From assembly GCA_033439795.1 (NCBI GenBank), contig JAUTDP010000006.1:1612001-1676000 (forward strand): a stretch of DNA of 64,000 bases. The letters run 5' to 3'. Made by a program: the position numbers and the translations under genes. Numbering within the stretch: the stretch's first letter is position 1; each line of letters starts with the position of its first letter. This DNA is from Sordaria brevicollis. Taxonomy: Eukaryota > Ascomycota > Sordariomycetes > Sordariales > Sordariaceae. Positions 1 to 11,017 of the stretch are shown piece after piece. The notes under the pieces were generated by a model. The model was not told the origin of the DNA and ran no database searches. It worked only from the letters and a program-made list of their open reading frames with translations.

Positions 1-470
1 ATTTCTGTTGGGTTCTCTGATGAAAACGAGACTTGACTGAGAGTCGCCGTCTACAGTGGGTCCACTCTCAAATTCAAGATGTTGTGGCGCAAACTCACAT
101 TCACGGTCACTCCCGCATACTCAGCCACATGCCCCACCCAAAACCCGCGTCAAAGCCACCAATGCATGAATTTTTTTGCGCAGCTACAAAACTCTGCCGA
201 ATTGACCTTTCCAACTTTATGTCGAACTTTTCCACCAACCTACCACATCCACAACGACAAGAATGACCTGCGATTGTCGGCGTTGAACCAATGCCTTCAC
301 TCGACTTGGCCACTTTCACTGGGATGCAATCATGATGCCATCTTTCTGCGATGCTCATAGTCGGCTTGGTTGGGCTGCCTTTTGCAATGGTTCAGCAATG
401 GCATGGCCATATCAGCTGCTCAGGCATCCTTTTGGTTATTCTGCGATGTTAAACCCCATTGCTTGAGAGG
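1..470. other. Left-edge sequence, no supported gene
   Basis: Only short unsupported reading frames occur here. An in-frame stop lies 24 nt before the ATG at 471, so the candidate gene starting there does not obviously extend leftward without a further intron. The stretch may be its promoter and leader. Confidence 0.4.
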
Positions 471-1133
471 ATGTCCTGGCTGTCTGATATGGCCTCGTCG
501 GTTCACGCGGATAGAGTAAGTTTGTCCCCTCTTCCTTCCTACATCTCATGATGATCCCATAACCACAGTTCTCGCGATATTCTCTGAGCGATCGAACAAA
601 CATGCACTACCATCTGACTGTTCACCCAACACGTTCTTCACTTGCAACACATCTTGATGAATTGTTGACTAACGAACAAATAGTATGGACGAAGTTGTCA
701 AGTCACCGTCGCTGTTCCGCCTCGTCTTTTCGGTCTCTGCCCACTAGGTAAGCATCACATCGCTCTTTTCACCTTCCCACCTTCACCCAGCCCCGATTGT
801 CCATGATGAAACAAAATATTTTCAGTTCTGCTTCTGAATAATAATGAGCGATAAACAATTATACCAAAACCTTCTGATATGACAATCACCCCAAACACTT
901 CCTTGCCGCTACACAACTCTTTACACTCGTTGTAAGCAGGTTGGCTAACAAGCTTCAAGTCGTTACAGGATCTGAAAATGGCCTTGCGTCTAGTGGGACA
1001 GTCAACATGCCCATTTGGTAGGTGCTTTGTCTACTTTATCCATCCCATGCACAATGATGACAACAGTCTATCCATTCAACGATATGTACGGGCCGAGCCA
1101 TCCATCCGCACTGGAGCGTTCTTCGGGACGTGA
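471..1133 (+). CDS. Candidate small four-exon gene, unknown 74-residue product
   Basis: I do not recognise the product. Three consecutive introns can be placed: 516-683 (donor GTAAGT, branch GACTAACG, acceptor ATAG), 748-968 (GTAAGC, GGCTAACA, ACAG) and 1018-1066 (GTAGGT, TGATGAC, ACAG). Joining 471-515, 684-747, 969-1017 and 1067-1133 gives 225 nt, an uninterrupted frame of 74 residues ending in TGA. The product starts MSWLSDMASS and has no obvious signal peptide, membrane helix or known motif. Two perfect CTAAC branch sites support real splicing more strongly than they support coding. It could be a small protein, the visible part of a longer gene, or a spliced non-coding RNA. The nearest gene downstream is anp1, 1.2 kb away on the same strand. 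Confidence 0.4.
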
Positions 1134-2355
1134 GGACTAGTGGTGGTGTTTCCCTTCGGGGTGTCATTTGGCTTCCGTTGTTCGAGGCTTCTGCGCACCG
1201 TTTTGGGGCGTGGGGGACTTGGGCCGGCTTTGTAGGGCTGAGTTAAAACGGCTTGTCTGATCTGTGTCGTCTTCGCCTTCTGCCTGATGCCGATTCGCGT
1301 AATGACCATGAACTGACCGATCAGTAGTAACTGATGGCGCGACCGTTTCAAACGTTTAGTTTGCATCGCATCTTTGACGAGGTAAGGTTTGCTCTCATAA
1401 CTCGGCATATCTTTTTGACCCCAGTAGAAATGGATGTGGCGGAGGCTCGACAGCAGGTTCGTCCCTGACATTTACATCGAACCATAAGGGTCGGCAGCGA
1501 GATAGAAGAATGCAAGGAAGAATTACAACATTTTGGTTATGTCAAGTCGTCCAGTGATTATCCTCATGATTCTGGGCTCTGAAGTGCAGTCCGATCATCA
1601 CGGAATGTTCATGTATCGTAAATTGAAGCCATCATCATTCGCACCTTATCATCGTGTCCTGAAAATCAAGAAAACACCGGAAGACGCACCCATGGCTGCT
1701 GGTTGGAACCAATTGTAGTGTACCTCCACTCTACGTAATATAGAAATTACGACTGCGGCACAGGCTCCGCGGCACTTCAATTGCCACTGTTTCAGGTTGA
1801 CTTTGCCAGCAATTCTAGAGTCTTGGCAACTTTAAATCTTGTCGACCTCCTGAAACCCATGGCATCGATTCTGGGGTGGTTTTTGAGCGGGTGCTGTCGC
1901 CGTCGCAATTGCAGTACAATTGGCAGGACCCCGTTGAACAGCCGGGCTACCGAGCGACGCCATTGGTAAAGAAATCCCACCCGCCAATCTTACCTGGACT
2001 TGTACTTAGTACGTACATCCGTCAAGCTGCCCACAGCCCGGTGCGAACACCTCAGCTTTTATCAAACGTCTCGGTGCTACGGGAACGCGATCGTCTTGAT
2101 CTTCCGCCCAAACTCCTCTCTGACCACGATGCATTGATGCCGAACCGGCCTGGTCCTCTCTCAAAGCCATTTCGACAGAGCTACAACAGAGCGTGCGTCG
2201 ACGATACATATTCAGCGAGCGACAGCATAGTCTGCAGCATACGTTAGCCTTTCCGGTTTACAGCACTCTCAGGTACCCTGGGCGCGCATAGGGGGGTTGA
2301 GGTGCTCGATAATATTGGCCGCCCCTGCAGCGACCATCCATCACCAAAGCAACAA
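1134..2355. other. Intergenic, upstream of anp1
   Basis: About 1.2 kb without a supportable gene. Reading frames here are short and lack fungal codon bias. It presumably holds the anp1 promoter; I see no clear TATA box or repeat. Confidence 0.5.
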
Positions 2356-4097
2356 ATGTTGCCATACGCATCTTCCTCCGGGTCCAGGGCGGTCCCTCGA
2401 CACCATGCGAGCGGATATTCCAATGGGTATCCGCGAGGAAACACATTCGAGATCTCTCCCCATAGGTAATGTCCCTTGGCGTGTTCGCGGTCCCCTTCCC
2501 GAACCCCTGAATCACCCAAGCAAACGAGCGAACGAACGAACGAACGAACAATGGAAGCTGACGGGAGCGGACCGCTTTCTCATTCCACAGGTTCCAGCCA
2601 CGAGGCGCGGCACCACCATTTCGAAGACGAAGGGGACAATTCGTGCGTTGGGCGATAGGACTCATATCATTACTCCTCTTTGGCCTGTTCGTTTGGCCCG
2701 GCGGTTCGGGGTCCTCCTGGCTCGGATCCGGCTCCGAAGATTTCCAACTTGAGACGGTGCGCTACTACGACCTGTCTAACGTCCAGGGCACCGCGAAAGG
2801 ATGGGAGAGAGAGGAGCGCATCCTCATTTGCGTACCGCTGCGCGATGCTGAAGCGCATATGCCCATGTTCTTCGGCCATCTCAAGAACCTCACGTATCCT
2901 CACCACCTGATCGATCTCGCTTTCCTCGTTTCGGACTCGAAAGACAACACATTGGCGGTTCTCGAACAGGAGCTCAACGCTATTCAAGCTAGCACCGACC
3001 CGTCAATGCACTTTGGCGAAATCTCCATCATCGAGAAGGACTTTGGACAGAAGGTTAACCAAGATGTGGAAAGTCGTCACGGTTTCGCTGCGCAGGCGAG
3101 CAGGAGAAAGCTCATGGCTCAGGCCAGAAACTGGCTTCTCAGTGCTGCCCTCCGCCCGTACCATTCGTGGGTCTACTGGCGAGATGTCGACGTGGAGACT
3201 GCGCCCACCACAATTTTGGAGGATTTGATGCGCCACAACAAGGATGTGATCGTGCCAAGTAAGCCTCTACATTCCTTGCCTGATATTTGAGAAATGAACC
3301 GAAACGCTAACGGGTTTCTAGACGTTTGGCGCCCACTTCCTGACTGGCTGGGCGGAGAACAGCCCTACGACCTGAACTCCTGGGCCGAGTCTGAAACCGC
3401 CCTCGCCCTCGCAGATACCCTCGACGAAGACGCGGTTATCGTGGAGGGCTACGCAGAGTATGCCACCTGGCGTCCCCATCTCGCCTATCTCCGCGACCCC
3501 TATGGCGATCCCGACATGGAAATGGAGATCGACGGTGTCGGTGGAGTGAGTATTCTGGCAAAGGCCAAGGTTTTCCGCTACGGCGTCCATTTCCCGGCGT
3601 TCAGCTTCGAGAAGCATGCCGAGACAGAAGCTTTTGGAAAGGTAAGCTGGCCAAATATTCTTCTGGCATAGAACAGGTTTAACCAGCATGATGGCAGATG
3701 TCGAGGAGAATGGGCTTCTCTGTCGTTGGCCTCCCTCACTACACCATCTGGCATTTGTACGAGCCTAGTATCGATGACATCAAGCACATGGAGGTAAGTA
3801 GTCAAAAATCTTGACAACTGAGTTTGGCAGATCACTAACAGTCGGCAGAAAATGGAGCAAGACAGAATCGCTCGCGAGAAAGAGGAAAAGGAGAAGGCCA
3901 TGAAGGAGCAAAAGATGAAGGAGTCTTTTGGCGACGCCACTGGCCAGTGGGAGAAGGACAAGAACGAAATCCAGAACCTCGCGATGCAAGAGAACAAGGC
4001 TGGAGAGCAACAAGCAGTCGGACAACAGCAAGAAGCGCCGGCAGGAGGACCGGCAAACGCTGCTCCCAAGGAGGAGAAGAAGGAGGGCTCTCAGTGA
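2356..4097 (+). CDS. anp1: Anp1-type alpha-1,6-mannosyltransferase subunit (mannan polymerase, GT62)
   Basis: A Golgi type II membrane glycosyltransferase of the Anp1/Mnn9/Van1 family that extends the alpha-1,6-mannan backbone of N-glycans. Five exons: 2356-2465, 2591-3258, 3322-3641, 3698-3793, 3849-4097; 480 residues. The first exon was placed by phase: ATG 2356 with donor GTAATG and acceptor CCACAG at 2590 gives a cytosolic Arg-rich stretch (RRRRGQ) followed by a single membrane anchor (about residues 57-75), the expected topology. Family signatures visible: ILICVPLRDAEAH, LTYPHHLIDLAFLVSDS, WVYWRDVDVE (the DxD-type metal/sugar-nucleotide motif) and VIVEGYAEYATWR. The C-terminal about 80 residues are a charged, Gln-rich coiled-coil-like tail. 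Junction residues such as VPN-VWRP and FGK-MSRR fit the family. Start is inferred, not proven. Confidence 0.9.
2530..2549. repeat. GAAC tetranucleotide microsatellite in anp1 intron 1
   Basis: Five tandem GAAC units lie inside intron 2466-2590, a short distance before the probable branch site GCTGACG. Being intronic, length changes would not shift the reading frame. Confidence 0.8.
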
Positions 4098-5208
4098 GCT
4101 GTGCTCGAGGGTTCACCCATTTTTGAGCTTCTTAATTTTGCTTTTTCAACGTTATAAATCTTCCCCCTTCTCTGGTCTATGGCCTTGGTTTGCCAAGTGG
4201 ACACACAAGCAAGGAAGTGAGTGGGAGGCATTCGAAAAGCCATCTCTCCAACCCTTGCGTACTATGGGCTGTTGGAGAAACGAAGATCAGATTTCAGGTA
4301 TTATGTAATTGGCGACGGTTCATGTCACACCCATGTTGAGAAGGGACAGGAAAGATAAAATCTCTTTTGGGGGAAATCTAACAAACAATGTATAATAGAC
4401 GTGTCTCGCGGCCAAGAAGTTACCAGGTCATGGCGGAGGCGTTATGGGAAGTGCATTCTGCTTAACTACCTGAGATATTCGCCTTGAACCAGTTAGGCGC
4501 CACATTAACTCCCTTGGTTACTTTTGTCTCTTGCTCCTCCTGTTGTCTGAAAACATTGGATTGAATATGCCCGGAGGGCTTCCGTATGGTCACCCGATGG
4601 TAGTTGCTATCTGGCTTCGGCCCCGGGCCGCACATGGAGACGGTGGGTCGGCGCTGTCTGGTGCATTTGTTGACATCAGACTGCTAAGTCTCAGGAGGTA
4701 CCTACTTGGCATGATTTTCAAAAATACGGGAGGAATCTGTCTTCCCGCGGCATATGTTCTTTGCCTAAACTTTGCATACGTATACAGGTACGTACGTCCA
4801 AAAGTTTACCAATAAAAGCATATAGTATTCCGAAACGTTCAAAAATCTCAAAAACCTTCCCTGTCAAGTATCGAGGAACATCTATTGTTGTTGTCGAGGT
4901 ACGTCCCTTCTCTAGTTCCATTGGCGTGGCCAGCCGCAGCCACTGATAGGTTGTACTTGGATCTCCAAAGGACATTTGTTACTACCCGCGCTAGAGGTAC
5001 CTTAGTTCTTACCTGTCCACCGTCCACCTGTCACACCCAGTTACCCCCCTTCCCACTTTGTTAACTTGACCACACGGCATTCCTCGACAACTCCGAATAC
5101 CTTCACATACTCGACGCCGTTTATTCTCTCTTTGAAGGCCCACCGAGGACGACGGCCGCCCGAACTACCACGACCCCCCCGATTAATACAAAGACCGGCA
5201 GTCGCAGC
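4098..5208. other. Intergenic between anp1 and the ARF-GEF gene
   Basis: Holds the anp1 3' region and the ARF-GEF promoter. Short near-palindromic TAGGTACCTA-like and TACGTACGT motifs occur around 4695-4800; these recur in other intergenic parts of the window. No gene supported. Confidence 0.5.
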
Positions 5209-8200
5209 ATGAGTCGAGATGCCGGTGACCACCCAGCTTCCCTCGCGGACTCGGCTGTCTTAACAGCAACACAAGCACCCGGCACGCCGATCTCCGTCTC
5301 TCGCAAAAGCCCCATGTTCTCGTCGTCGCGCATGCAATATCGCAGCCGTCCTGTCTCCGTGGCAGTCGATCCCGTCTCTCTCGTTATATCCGAGTGCATC
5401 GCCATCACATCCGCTATCCAGAAACATGCCCGCTCGCCGCATTCGTCTGTGTCAGCCATCCTGGGCGGTAGTCCCAACTTGATCCAGCTCGTGCCCCCTT
5501 CAGGCTCGGCCCTGCGTCGCGATCAGAAGAACTTGGCTGGGGCCCCGGCCGGTGATGGCTCCAGTGACCTGGCTGCCAATCGATGGGGCTTAAGGGGAAA
5601 GAAGGGGAAGAGCATATTGGATAACCCGCTGATATCAGGCTTCGGAAGGCTTCGACAGGAGTTGACGGGCGTCAAAGGTATATAAGCTATTGCAGATGGA
5701 CAGACGCGTCTTGTCAAGCCAATCCAAAGGTCAAGACGCTATAAGTTTAATGCTTTGGGCTAACCTGTTACATTCGCAGATATTCACCAGTTCGACGCAT
5801 TGGTCCTACTGTATCCGTTCCTCCAGATCATCCAAGCCAAGGGCACCGCCGCTCCGATCACGATTCTTGCGCTCCGTGCTATCCAAAAGTTCCTGTCCTA
5901 TGGTTTCATCGCACCCCAATCACCTCGGTTCGCCCTGGCCATGCAGTCCCTTTCTGCGGCCATCACCCACTGCCAGTTTGACATCAGCGATCCGGCGCAA
6001 GAGGAGGTTGTCTTGCTCATGATACTACACTTGATGGAGAACATGCTGGCAGGGCCTGGAGGCGATATCCTTAGCGATGAGAGCGTCTGTGACATGATGG
6101 GCCGCGGTCTGACCATCTGCTCACGGTCGAGGTTTTCGGCGGTGCTAAGGCAGACAGCGGAAGCGTCCATGGTTCGCATGTGTCAGATAATCTTTGAAGA
6201 CTTGAAGCACTTGGAAGTGGAAGCCGGCGAGGAGACCGAGGCACTGGACCGGCAGACTAGCGGCGACATGGATAGTGTCAAGCTGGACCCTGCCGCGAAC
6301 GGGACGGACGTCCCGGTAACTCCAGTTGTCGCTGAGCTGTTGGCAGTACAGGGTAACGAAAGGCCTGGGACGGCTACGTCTTCTGCTGAACCACGGCTTT
6401 CCACAGCTGTCGAGACGGAGAATGGGAATCGCAGCAGCATCGGAAGTGCGGCAGATGCTCGTCGCAGTAGTACCAGCTCGGGAACTGGAAGCACGGCGTC
6501 CATGGATCTCCGCCCCTACTCACTACCATCTGTCAGGGAACTGTTCCGCGTTCTCGTGAGTTTCCTAAACCCCCATGACCGTAAGCATCCTGATCAGATG
6601 CGGGTTATGGCGCTCCGCATCATCCACGTCGCTCTTGAGGTTGCTGGTCCATCCATTGCCCGGCACCCTGCGCTCGCCACCATCGCGGAGGACCAGCTAT
6701 GCTCCTACCTCTTCCAGCTCGTACGGTCGGACAACATGGCTGTCTTGCAAGAGGCCCTGGTTGTTGCTGGTACTCTGCTGTCTACCTGCAGAGGTGTACT
6801 CAAGCTCCAACAGGAGTTGTACCTCTCCTACTTGGTCGCGTGCCTACATCCAGCCGTCGAGATCCCCAGAGAACCTGGCATTGACCCAAGTCTCTACTCG
6901 GGCATTCCTCAGGCGCCCAAGCTCGTCAAGCCGTCACCATCGCAGGCTGGAAGTGGCCGGGCGACGCCTGTTCCCGTCAAGGACCGCCAGAAACTGGGTC
7001 TGGAAGGCGGAGCGCGAAAACCAGATGCTAGACAGGCCATGGTGGAAAATATTGGTGTTCTAGTGCGGATGCCAAGTTTCATGGTTGAACTGTTTGTCAA
7101 CTACGACTGTGACGAAGATCGAGTGGACCTCTGTGAGGACTTGATCGGACTTCTAGCCCGAAATGCCCTTCCAGACTCGGCTACGTGGAGCACCACCAGT
7201 GTTCCACCACTGTGCCTGGATGCGCTCCTTCGCTTCATTCAATACATTGCCGAGAGGCTGGATCAGGTTCCGGAGACGGAAGGTCTTCCTGATCCAGAAG
7301 TCTTGAGAGATAGGCGGGCGAGGAAGAAGGTGGTCATCAAGGGGACGAACAAGTTTAATGAAAACCCCAAGGGAGGCCTGGCCTACCTGAAAGAGAAGGG
7401 CATCATTGCCAGCGACACAGACCCTGTGTGCGTTGCGGAGTTTTTGAAGGGAACATCCAGGGTCAACAAGAAGATGCTTGGTGAGTTCATCTCTAAGAGA
7501 GGAAATGAGGCAATTCTCGACCACTTCATTGGCATGATGGATTTCACTGGCAAACGCGTCGATGAGGCGCTACGAGTCCTTTTGGAGACCTTCCGTTTGC
7601 CTGGTGAGGCACAGCTGATTGAGCGCATCGTGACATCCTTTTCGGAGAAGTACTGCGCCAGCAGTACTCCTGAAGGTGTCGCAGATAAGGACGCCGTATA
7701 CATCCTCACGTACGCCATCATTATGCTCAACACGGATCAGCACAATCCCAACTTCAGGGGCCATGCTCGCATGACCTACACAGACTTTGCCCGCAACTTG
7801 CGCGGACAGAATGGCGGCAAGGACTTTGCACCCGAATACTTGCAAGATATCTATGATGCTATCAAGTCCAACGAGATTATCTTGCCCGAAGAGCACGATA
7901 ATCAACATGGATTTGACTACGCGTGGAAGGAGCTCCTTCTCAAGACGGAGTCGGCTGGCCCGCTGGTCCTCTGCGACACGAATATTTACGATGGCGATAT
8001 CTTCAACACGACGTGGAATGCCATCATCTCTTGCCTGTTCTTTGTGTTTATGTCGGCGACCGACGACACAGTGTATGCCAGGGTTATCACCGGTTTCGAT
8101 GAGTGCGCGCGGATTGCGACCAAGTACGGCAACTCGGAGGCGTTGGATGAGCTCGTATACCGCTTGAGCCTGATATCGACGCTGAGCAGCGAGTCCCTGT

Positions 8201-10436
8201 CCAACACGCAACTCAACACCGAAGTTCAGGTGGGCGAGAACAGCGTCATGGTGAGCGAGCTGGCGGTCAAGTTCGGTAGAGACGTTCGGCCGCAGCTGGC
8301 TACGCTTGTCCTGTTCCGCGTGGTAACGGGTTCGGAGCATATCATTCGAAACAGTTGGAAATACGTGAGTATCCATGACTTAGTGAGGCATAGACTTCAA
8401 GCTAACCATCATCAGATTGTCCGAATATGGCTCAACCTATTTGTTAATTCACTAATACCGCCCTTCTTCTCGACGGAACCAGACCGACTTGCTTTGCCAG
8501 CCATACCGCTGCAGAGCCCCTCCAACGTAATCGACCGGCAGAAACAGAACGAAACCAGCTTCTTCTCCGCCTTCACATCGTACATCTCGAGCTATGCGGC
8601 GGATGACCCGCCTGAGCCCTCGGATGAGGAGTTGGAGAGCACCCTTTGCACCGTTGACTGTGTCAAGCAGTGCCACATCGATGACATTTTTGCGAACGTC
8701 TCGACCCTCGCACCGCAAGACCTTGAGGCACTTGTGGATGCCTTGCTGGCTCAGATCCCCGATGACAACGGACCTGAAGGGGCTGTCATGACTGTAAAGG
8801 CAGAGAACATTCCTCCCTCATCTCCGACAAACGGCCAGAAGGCGCGCCAAAACACTGCCGTCTATGACCCTACCCTTGTCTATGTCATTGAGTATTGCAC
8901 GGTGTTAGCTCTTCGTGACCGCGAAACCATCGAGTTGTTGGGTAAGCGCGTCATTGGTGCTATTCACACTATTGTGCGCGACTTTAACAACTACCATCCC
9001 ATTGTTATCGAGCGGGCCACCTACTACCTCTTTGCTTTGCTTCAAGCCAGCTATGTAAGTACTCGACTCAACGCTTGTCCTTTGTTGGTTAACGAGAGAC
9101 TAACGACGTACCAGGACTTTGATCTTATCCGGGTCCCCATTTTGCTTCATACTGTATCCCTTTTTTCCAAAGACATCCTGATCAAGACGTCGCCCCTTGT
9201 CCTCCGCGGACTTAAAGAATGCACGGAGAAGCCATGCGCTCTGAAGAGCGAGATGATGACTTCACCCGATTTCTGGGTGATCTTGCGAACCTTGGCCACC
9301 AACTCCGACTCGGCGCCTGCGGTTTTCGAGATCCTCGAGAGCGGAGTGTCCGGCACACCATCGGCTATTATTGCCGACAACTATGAGGCGGCGATTGGGC
9401 TCCTTAACGAGTTCGCTTCCATGGCTAGCATCGGTGCGATTGAGGAGCAACGGGCAGATATCACTGCTAAGAAGGGTGGGAGGAAGCCTGTCCGACCGGT
9501 CAAGCAGGATAAGAAGCCTAGCGAAAACGCGGTGGTTGCACGGGGAATCAAGGCCATCCACATCATTACGCAGATGACGGAACGTATCCCGCATCTGATG
9601 AAGCAGTCACATCTGGAGAGCAATGAGGGTAAGTCTTCCCGGAGATACTAGTTTGAACACAAGGCTCTATAGACGAAAATGCTAACACGGCAACAGCATG
9701 GTCCGCCTACTGGCTACCCATCTTCAAGTCTCTCACCACGCAGTGCACCAATCCCTGCCGTGAAGTGCGGCACCTGGCTTTTGCTTCCATGCAGAGATCC
9801 CTCCTTTCACCCGAACTTACTTCGGAAGACCACTCCGAGTGGACAGCAATCTTTGGCGAGGTCCTGTTCCCTCTGATCCTGGTCCTGTTGAAGCCTGAAG
9901 TGTTCTCGTCCGACCGGGACGGTATGAGCGAGACGCGCGTCCAGGCGGCGTCGTTGCTGTCCAAGGTCTTCTTGCAGTACCTGGTCATGCTGTCGCAGTG
10001 GGATGGCATGTTGGATCTGTGGCTGAAGATTATTGAGATCATGGACCGGTTGATGAACAGCGGACAGGGTGATAGCTTGGTAAGTTTCCACGCTCTGTGA
10101 TAATTCATGTGAGGGAAGACGGAAGCTAACGACGATGGGATATAGGAGGAGGCTGTACCTGAGAACTTGAAGAACGTGTTGCTGATCATGTCGAGCAACG
10201 GCTATCTTGTACCGCCAAGCAAGAACCCAGAGCGCAAGGAGCTGTGGGATGAGACGTGGAAGAGGATCGATCGGTTCTTGCCCGAGTTGAGGAAGGACCT
10301 GGCCTTGGATGAGCCTGAACCGGAGCCATTACCAGAGCCTGTTACTGAGGCGGAACCCAAAGAATCCACAGCCCCGGCAGAAACGGCTGCCGAGGCGCCA
10401 GCGGAGGAGGAAAAGAAGGAGGAAGCTACGGATTAA
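5209..10436 (+). CDS. gea1: GBF1/Gea-type ARF guanine-nucleotide exchange factor (Sec7 domain)
   Basis: Large ARF-GEF that activates ARF GTPases at the early Golgi for COPI coat recruitment. Exons: 5209-5677, 5780-8364, 8416-9054, 9115-9628, 9697-10079, 10146-10436; 1626 residues, in the family range. The N-terminal third matches the DCB/HUS regions (ITSAIQKHAR, IHQFDALVLLYPFLQIIQAK). The Sec7 domain spans about residues 680-865 and includes the catalytic glutamic finger in FRLPGEAQ (Glu766) and the YAIIMLNTDQHNPNF segment that lines the brefeldin A pocket in this family. The DNLF-like sequence RGQNGGKDF follows. C-terminal HDS-type helical repeats continue to WSAYWLPIFKSLTTQC, and the protein ends in a Glu/Pro/Ala-rich tail. 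Introns 2 and 3 are multiples of three without stops, so an unspliced reading looks open. Gea1/Gea2 versus GBF1 naming is a family-level call; it is not the Sec7/BIG paralogue. Confidence 0.93.
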
Positions 10437-11017
10437 GGTGGACTAGACGAGAACGGAGAAGCTTAATGGGGGTAATTCAGTGGGAGTTCCGTATGCTCAT
10501 TCTCGTTGTTATAGAAAGCGAAGTTACAGAAGGGTTATCTTTTCTTGGTTGGGTGTATTGTTATCTAGAAGTCATACAGCGATTGTGTCAAAGGAAGGTG
10601 TTGATATCAACTGGTGTTCAATCCCCAAAGGGGTTGTTTGATTCTCTGCACCGTGTATTGCACCGTGTGAGTTACTCAAGTCGACGTCAAACTGAACTTT
10701 GCCTACTGTAGCGATGATCGTGCAACATGCAACTATAAATTTCAATCTCTCCAGCTGTATAAACTAGTTCTTTAAGCTCAATGTTGATCCTTTTGACTTC
10801 CAAGTGAAGTAATTCGTCAAGTGCAAGGTTGTCGGACTGAGTCACCGGCGAGGTGAACGGGAAGAAACAATCACTCAAGCTGTCAAACGGCTGGCCTCTC
10901 ACAGCAATTCAAAGCCTGCACTCCACATTTTCAATTCACATCTCGCCTCGACGACAGGCAAGATAACCTTGTAAACGGGAAATCGACGACCATACCTCAT
11001 ACCAAAGCAAATCTCTG
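10437..11017. other. Intergenic between ARF-GEF and cca1
   Basis: No gene supported. The T-rich first half suits the ARF-GEF 3' untranslated region; the second half presumably holds the cca1 promoter and leader. Confidence 0.5.

Noticed and set aside
7570..8376. 268-codon minus-strand frame inside the ARF-GEF gene
   Set aside because: Antisense to the Sec7 region; no recognisable protein.
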